Positions 59,732 through 64,000 of a DNA stretch of 64,000 nucleotides are shown here, in pieces. How positions within the stretch are numbered: position 1 is the first letter of the stretch; every line of letters begins with the position of its first letter. The position numbers and the translations under genes were made by a program. Below the pieces are notes generated by a model. That model saw only the letters and a list, made by a program, of their open reading frames with translations, ran no database searches and was not told the origin of the DNA. The DNA is from Flavobacteriaceae bacterium (GTDB lineage: Bacteria; Bacteroidota; Bacteroidia; Flavobacteriales; Flavobacteriaceae): the NCBI GenBank assembly GCA_024640565.1, contig JAHEET010000006.1, positions 124,001 to 188,000 of the forward strand, written 5' to 3'.

Positions 59732-60766
59732 ATGGATAAAGCAAATAAAATAATTGTTGGGATTTCTTTGGGAGATTTAAACGGGATTGGTATTGAAGTC
59801 ATTTTAAAAACATTTGAAGACAAAAGAATGTTAGATTTCTGCACGCCTGTTCTTTTTGGATCTACAAAAGTGGTATCCTACCATAAAAAAGCTTTAAACA
59901 ATCCAACGCAGATTCATGGAATTTTAGACATACATCAAATTAATCTCACCAAAGTAAATCTTTTAAATATTTGGAAAGAAGAGGTAGAAATTGAATTGGG
60001 AAAAGCAACAAAAAATGGCGGCGAATATGCTTTAAAATCGCTGGAATCTGCTGTAAACCATTTGAAAGAAAATAAAATTGATGTGCTGCTTACAGCACCA
60101 ATCAATAAACAGACCATACAATCTGAAACCTTCAACTTCCCTGGGCATACTGAATTTTTAGAAGAAAGCTTACACGGAAAAAGTTTAATGATTTTAATGA
60201 CCAATGCATTAAAAATTGGGCTCATCACTGGACACATTCCAATTTCGAAAGTGGCAGAAACAGTGACCCCAGAATTGATCAAAGAAAAAGTGGCGATCAT
60301 GCAACATTCGTTACAACAAGATTTTGGAATCCGAAAACCCAAAATTGCTATTTTAGGACTCAATCCACACAATGGAGACAAAGGAGTTATTGGTCAAGAA
60401 GAGGATCTAATAATCAAACCAACCGTTGATGCACTCAAAGAAAGCGGTTTACTCGTATTTGGCCCCTATGCTGCCGATGGTTTTTTTGGTGCGAAGACGT
60501 ATACCCAATTTGATGGAATTCTAGCGATGTATCACGACCAAGGTTTGGCCCCTTTTAAAGCCTTGTCATTTGGAAATGGTGTCAATTTTACCGCGGGTTT
60601 GTCAGGAATAAGAACCTCCCCAGATCACGGTACAGGGTTTGAAATTGCCGGTAAAAATACCGCAGACAATACTTCTTTTAAAGAAGCATTGTTTACCGCA
60701 ATCGCTGTTTTTAAAGCACGAAAAGAGTATGAAGAACTTACGAAAAACCCTCTCAAAAAAAAATAA
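59732..60766 (+). CDS. pdxA: 4-hydroxythreonine-4-phosphate dehydrogenase
   Basis: PdxA oxidises 4-phosphohydroxy-L-threonine on the way to pyridoxal phosphate. The 344-residue protein has family blocks GISLGDLNGIGIEVILKTF near the start, TAPINKQTIQ (about 121-130), FPGHTEFLEE (about 136-145), LGLNPHNGDKGVIGQEE and the metal-binding MYHDQGLAPFK near 266-276. The length is standard. It is the only vitamin B6 gene in the window. Confidence 0.96.
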   Translation: MDKANKIIVGISLGDLNGIGIEVILKTFEDKRMLDFCTPVLFGSTKVVSYHKKALNNPTQIHGILDIHQINLTKVNLLNIWKEEVEIELGKATKNGGEYALKSLESAVNHLKENKIDVLLTAPINKQTIQSETFNFPGHTEFLEESLHGKSLMILMTNALKIGLITGHIPISKVAETVTPELIKEKVAIMQHSLQQDFGIRKPKIAILGLNPHNGDKGVIGQEEDLIIKPTVDALKESGLLVFGPYAADGFFGAKTYTQFDGILAMYHDQGLAPFKALSFGNGVNFTAGLSGIRTSPDHGTGFEIAGKNTADNTSFKEALFTAIAVFKARKEYEELTKNPLKKK

Positions 60767-60819
60767 CCAAGGAACTATAGATTTTTTAATATAATATATG
60801 GTATCCATACAATTTTTTA

Positions 60820-60827
60820 TATCTTTG
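60820..60827 (+). promoter_or_regulatory. Candidate -7 box of the DUF177-rpmF operon
   Basis: TATCTTTG matches TAnnTTTG exactly and lies 22 bp before the ATG at 60850. Confidence 0.55.
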
Positions 60828-60849
60828 CACTCTCAATTGATAATTGATA

Positions 60850-61377
60850 ATGAAAGACTTGAAAGAATTTAACATACACTTTGTAGGTTTAAAAGAAGGA
60901 AGTCATTTGTTTCACTATGAGATTGACAATACGTTCTTTGAAGCTTTTAATTATGATGACTTTCTAAGTTCATCTCTTAAAATCGAATTAAATTTTACAA
61001 AAAAAAGCACCCATTTTGAGCTTGCTTTTAGTGCATCAGGGCATGTAAACATCCCTTGCGATACTACAAACGAACCGTTTGACCTGGCTGTAGATTCTGC
61101 GATTTCAATGGTTGTAAAATTTGGTCCCGAATTTAATGATGACAATGAAGATATTATAATTATTACCTATGAGGCAAACAAATTAAACATTTCACAATAC
61201 ATCTATGAAATGATTGTTTTAGCAATTCCACAAAAAAGAGTGCACCCTAAAGTTTTAGATGGCACAATGGAATCAGAAGCTTTATCAAAATTAGAAGAAC
61301 TACAAATTAAAGAAGAAAAAAATGTTTCTCACGAAACAGACCCAAGATGGGATAAATTAAAGAATATAACAACATAA
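60850..61377 (+). CDS. DUF177/YceD-family protein
   Basis: The ATG at 60850 gives a 175-residue protein (TTG 60844 is less likely). It has the YceD pattern: [24 protein letters not shown] near the start, then [26 protein letters not shown] with a Cys in the middle, and an acidic loop ([31 protein letters not shown]). YceD family members act in 23S rRNA processing in other bacteria. It directly precedes rpmF, as in most bacteria, and shares its promoter. Confidence 0.88.
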   Translation: MKDLKEFNIHFVGLKEGSHLFHYEIDNTFFEAFNYDDFLSSSLKIELNFTKKSTHFELAFSASGHVNIPCDTTNEPFDLAVDSAISMVVKFGPEFNDDNEDIIIITYEANKLNISQYIYEMIVLAIPQKRVHPKVLDGTMESEALSKLEELQIKEEKNVSHETDPRWDKLKNITT

Positions 61378-61390
61378 AAAAATAGATAAA

Positions 61391-61585
61391 ATGGCACATC
61401 CTAAAAGAAAAATATCTAAAACAAGAAGAGATAAAAGGAGAACACATTACAAAGCTGCTTCTCAACAAATTGCAACAGATCCAACCACTGGTGAAGCACA
61501 CTTGTACCACAGAGCTCACTGGCATGAAGGAAAACTATACTATAGAGGTCAAATAGTGTTAGAATCTGCAATTGTAGAAGCTTAG
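61391..61585 (+). CDS. rpmF: 50S ribosomal protein L32
   Basis: The 64-residue protein starts with the L32 signature [22 protein letters not shown] and continues to YYRGQIV. The zinc-binding cysteines found in some L32 proteins are absent; this is the Cys-free type. It lies 13 bp after the DUF177 gene and before a terminator, with fabH following: the conserved order DUF177-rpmF-fabH. Confidence 0.95.
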   Translation: MAHPKRKISKTRRDKRRTHYKAASQQIATDPTTGEAHLYHRAHWHEGKLYYRGQIVLESAIVEA

Positions 61586-61604
61586 AAAATATTTTTATTT
61601 TAAT

Positions 61605-61632
61605 AAAAACCCTCAGTTTTGAGGGTTTTTTT
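61605..61632 (+). terminator. Intrinsic terminator after rpmF
   Basis: The stem AAAACCCTCA / TGAGGGTTTT with a GTTT loop and T run may partly separate rpmF from fabH. Confidence 0.85.
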
Positions 61633-61738
61633 ATGTTTTAGCGCAAAAAAGTAGCGTTTTTTACTGTTTTTGATTAAAAAGTGAAATAAATTTCATTTCT
61701 TTGATTTCGAAATTTTGATTCGCTAGAAATAACTATTT

Positions 61739-62734
61739 ATGAAAAAAATTACTGCAGCAATTACCGCTGTTGGGAAATACGTTCCTGAATATATTCTTAC
61801 AAACAAAGAATTAGAGCAACTGGTAGATACCAATGATGAATGGATCACCACAAGAACCGGAATCAAAGAAAGAAGAATTTTGAAAGGTGAAAATAAAGGG
61901 ACTTCCTTTATGGCGATTAAAGCAGCTGAAGAAATTCTAGAGAAATCGAAGATAAACCCCGAAGAAATCGATTTGGTTATTGTAGCAACAGCAACACCAG
62001 ATATTATGGTTGCTTCTACAGCCGTTTATGTAGCTACAGCAATAGGCGCAACAAATGCATTTGGATACGATCTTCAAGCAGCTTGTTCAAGCTTTCTATA
62101 CGGAATGTCTACAGCCGCCAGCTACATAGAATCGGGAAGGTACAAAAAAGTACTTTTAATTGGAGCCGATAAAATGTCTTCAATTATCGACTATACGGAC
62201 AGAGCTACTTGTATTATTTTTGGAGATGGAGCCGGAGCGGCTTTGTTTGAACCAGACACTGAAGGATTCGGTTTGCAAGATGAATACTTAAGAAGTGATG
62301 GTGCTGGAAGAGAATTCTTGAAAATTGCTGCCGGAGGTTCACTATTACCCGCTTCTGAAGATACCCTAAAAAACGGACAACACTTTATTCACCAAGAGGG
62401 AAAAACAGTATTTAAACATGCTGTTTCCAACATGGCGGATGTATCTGAACAAATACTAACTCGAAATAATTTGACAGAAAAAGATGTTCAATGGCTAGTA
62501 CCCCATCAAGCAAACAAAAGAATTATAGAAGCAACTGCCAATAGAGTTGGTCTAAAATCAGACAAAGTAATGATGAACATTCATCGCTACGGAAATACAA
62601 CTTCTGCAACACTACCTTTGTTACTTGCAGATTACGAAAATCAGTTGAAAAAAGGAGATAACTTAATATTTGCTGCATTTGGAGGAGGCTTCACTTGGGG
62701 GTCTATCTATCTTAAATGGGCATACAATTCATAA
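61739..62734 (+). CDS. fabH: 3-oxoacyl-ACP synthase III (FabH)
   Basis: FabH joins acetyl-CoA and malonyl-ACP to start fatty-acid synthesis. The 331-residue protein has the Cys-His-Asn triad: Cys in DLQAACSSFLYGM (near 116), His in VPHQANKRI (near 257) and Asn in HRYGNTTSATLPLLL (near 287). The length is standard. It leads into accB and accC, 27 bp downstream, so the first committed steps of lipid synthesis are encoded together. Confidence 0.97.
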   Translation: MKKITAAITAVGKYVPEYILTNKELEQLVDTNDEWITTRTGIKERRILKGENKGTSFMAIKAAEEILEKSKINPEEIDLVIVATATPDIMVASTAVYVATAIGATNAFGYDLQAACSSFLYGMSTAASYIESGRYKKVLLIGADKMSSIIDYTDRATCIIFGDGAGAALFEPDTEGFGLQDEYLRSDGAGREFLKIAAGGSLLPASEDTLKNGQHFIHQEGKTVFKHAVSNMADVSEQILTRNNLTEKDVQWLVPHQANKRIIEATANRVGLKSDKVMMNIHRYGNTTSATLPLLLADYENQLKKGDNLIFAAFGGGFTWGSIYLKWAYNS

Positions 62735-62761
62735 AAAATAAATCATTAAATAATAAGAAAA

Positions 62762-63244
62762 ATGGATATTAAAGAAATTCAAAATCTTATAAAATTTGTA
62801 GCAAAATCTGGCGCAAGCGAGGTGAAGTTAGAAATGGAAGATATTAAAATTACCATCAAAACAGGTTCTGAAAAAACAGAAACTACGATTGTACAAGCAG
62901 CACCCATGGCTACCATGCAACAAATGGCAGCTCCCGTGGCTCCCGCAGCAGCGCCAGAAGCAGCGCCTGTTGTACCAGCAGCAGCAAGCAATGATGAAGA
63001 CAAGTACATCACTGTAAAGTCTCCAATTATTGGTACTTTTTACAGAAAACCCTCTCCAGACAAAGCCAACTTTGTAGAAGTAGGATCCGAAATTAACATT
63101 GGTGATACGGTTTGTGTGATTGAAGCAATGAAATTATTCAATGAAATCGAATCTGAAATTTCTGGTAAAATTGTAAAAGTATTGGTAGACGATTCTTCTC
63201 CTGTAGAATTTGATCAACCGTTGTTTTTGATAGATCCATCCTAA
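62762..63244 (+). CDS. accB: Acetyl-CoA carboxylase biotin carboxyl carrier protein
   Basis: AccB carries the biotin that shuttles CO2 in acetyl-CoA carboxylase. The 160-residue protein has an N-terminal helical part, an Ala/Pro-rich hinge (about 48-78) and the C-terminal biotinyl domain with the modified Lys in VIEAMKLFNEIESE (near 124). The thumb segment (YRKPSPDKANFVEVG) is also present. accC begins 84 bp downstream. Confidence 0.97.
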   Translation: MDIKEIQNLIKFVAKSGASEVKLEMEDIKITIKTGSEKTETTIVQAAPMATMQQMAAPVAPAAAPEAAPVVPAAASNDEDKYITVKSPIIGTFYRKPSPDKANFVEVGSEINIGDTVCVIEAMKLFNEIESEISGKIVKVLVDDSSPVEFDQPLFLIDPS

Positions 63245-63327
63245 GGAATTAAACATACCATTTTAAATGGGCAAGTGCAAACTCCCAAAGTTTGCCTTTC
63301 CACCTTTAAACTTTAAACGCTAAAAAT

Positions 63328-64000
63328 ATGTTTAAAAAAATATTAATTGCCAATCGAGGTGAAATAGCACTTCGTGTTATTCGAACCTGTAAAGAAATGG
63401 GTATTAAAACGGTTGCAGTATACTCTACTGCAGACGCAGAGAGCTTGCACGTACGTTTTGCAGATGAAGCCGTTTGTATTGGCCCAGCACCCAGTGCGGA
63501 ATCTTATTTAAAAATGTCGAACATTATTGCTGCTGCAGAAATTACAAATGCAGATGCAATCCATCCAGGGTATGGCTTCTTGTCTGAAAATGCTAAATTT
63601 TCAACCTTGTGTGAAGAGCATCACATCAAATTTATTGGTGCAACGGGAGCAATGATCGATCAAATGGGAGACAAAGCGAACGCTAAATCCACTATGAAAG
63701 CTGCTGGAGTTCCTTGTGTTCCTGGGAGTGAAGGTGTTATTTCAGACTTTGAAGAATGTGAAAAACTAGCCCTAGAAACCGGGTATCCTGTAATGCTCAA
63801 AGCCTCCGCTGGAGGTGGCGGAAAAGGCATGCGTGCTGTATGGAAACCTGAAGACTTAAAAGATGCCTGGGATTCTGCAAGACAAGAATCAAAAGCCGCT
63901 TTTGGAAACAATGATATGTATATGGAAAAACTCATTGAAGAACCAAGACATATTGAAATTCAAATTATTGGAGATTCCTATGGGAAAGCCTGTCATTTAT
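63328..64000 (+). CDS. accC: Acetyl-CoA carboxylase biotin carboxylase, N-terminal part
   Basis: AccC carboxylates the biotin on AccB using ATP and bicarbonate. The gene is cut by the right edge; 224 residues are visible. The N-terminus [20 protein letters not shown] is the classic biotin carboxylase start, [11 protein letters not shown] follows near 79-89, the ATP-grasp glycine-rich loop [11 protein letters not shown] near 160-170, and [10 protein letters not shown] near 207. It is the last visible gene of the fabH-accB-accC operon. Confidence 0.95.
   Translation, partial: MFKKILIANRGEIALRVIRTCKEMGIKTVAVYSTADAESLHVRFADEAVCIGPAPSAESYLKMSNIIAAAEITNADAIHPGYGFLSENAKFSTLCEEHHIKFIGATGAMIDQMGDKANAKSTMKAAGVPCVPGSEGVISDFEECEKLALETGYPVMLKASAGGGGKGMRAVWKPEDLKDAWDSARQESKAAFGNNDMYMEKLIEEPRHIEIQIIGDSYGKACHL

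Noticed and set aside
59640-59735. FMN riboswitch between ribE and pdxA
   Set aside because: The 59-bp gap is too short for the RFN element and none of its conserved blocks are present.

Overview
The window looks like chromosome from a low-GC Bacteroidetes bacterium of the family Flavobacteriaceae. Signs of this are TAnnTTTG-type -7 promoter boxes, weak Shine-Dalgarno sequences, two proteins with type IX secretion (T9SS) sorting tails, a DUF5916 outer-membrane protein, DUF3098, an SDR-type threonine dehydrogenase, a lycopene cyclase, and the gene order asnS-rpoN next to ExbB/ExbD genes. Genus cannot be fixed from the sequence alone.

Layout. 1-2646: end of a Cys/Met-metabolism PLP enzyme and a long RluA-type pseudouridine synthase. 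2660-5299: a CBM9/DUF5916 outer-membrane protein. 5498-9721: translation and nucleotide block rplM-rpsI, rpsB-tsf, pyrH-frr. 9825-15827: an MMPL/RND exporter, asnS, rpoN and a small membrane protein. 15822-20229 (minus): outer-membrane barrel, two ExbD, a small membrane protein, ExbB and a type I asparaginase. 20539-24674: a T9SS cargo protein, lepA and a TolB-like propeller lipoprotein. 24719-28535: an M28 peptidase, then a compact envelope cluster (cytochrome c-like lipoprotein, YceI, OB-fold protein, DUF5777 barrel, DUF4345). 28542-35159: dusB, a LolC/E-type permease, rbfA, methylmalonyl-CoA epimerase, ftsX, DUF3098, uppP, truB. 35194-39085: a frameshifted outer-membrane protein gene, lycopene cyclase, a conserved small protein, a thioredoxin-like protein and threonine dehydrogenase. 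39278-43870: two small lipoproteins and a large BNR/VPS10-like T9SS protein. 43924-51092 (minus): recX and a TetR-TolC-adaptor-RND efflux operon with a candidate operator. 51217-52188: polyprenyl synthetase.

The accessory part is 52251-56517. A tRNA gene with CAT anticodon (52251-52324) is followed by a 4.2 kb AT-rich integrated element bounded by perfect 70-bp direct repeats (52267-52336 and 56448-56517), the right one being a copy of the 3' part of the tRNA. A tyrosine recombinase sits beside the right repeat. Short sequences of the type TTTTGACAGAC, phased at exactly 11 bp, lie inside both ends and look like integrase arm sites. Cargo is a PEGA lipoprotein, a multi-pass membrane protein and three small unknown proteins, one of them frameshifted. 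A decayed 3' fragment of a second, related integrase shows that the site has been used more than once.

56953-64000 returns to ordinary genes: two tiny overlapping membrane-protein genes, a Cys glutathione peroxidase, an unknown membrane protein, ribE, pdxA, and the DUF177-rpmF-fabH-accB-accC fatty-acid-initiation cluster, cut by the right edge. No rRNA, CRISPR array or insertion sequence was seen. Three reading frames appear broken by single-base differences at homopolymer runs (35197-35202, near 39868-39880, and 52985-52993), so assembly errors should be excluded before calling them pseudogenes.
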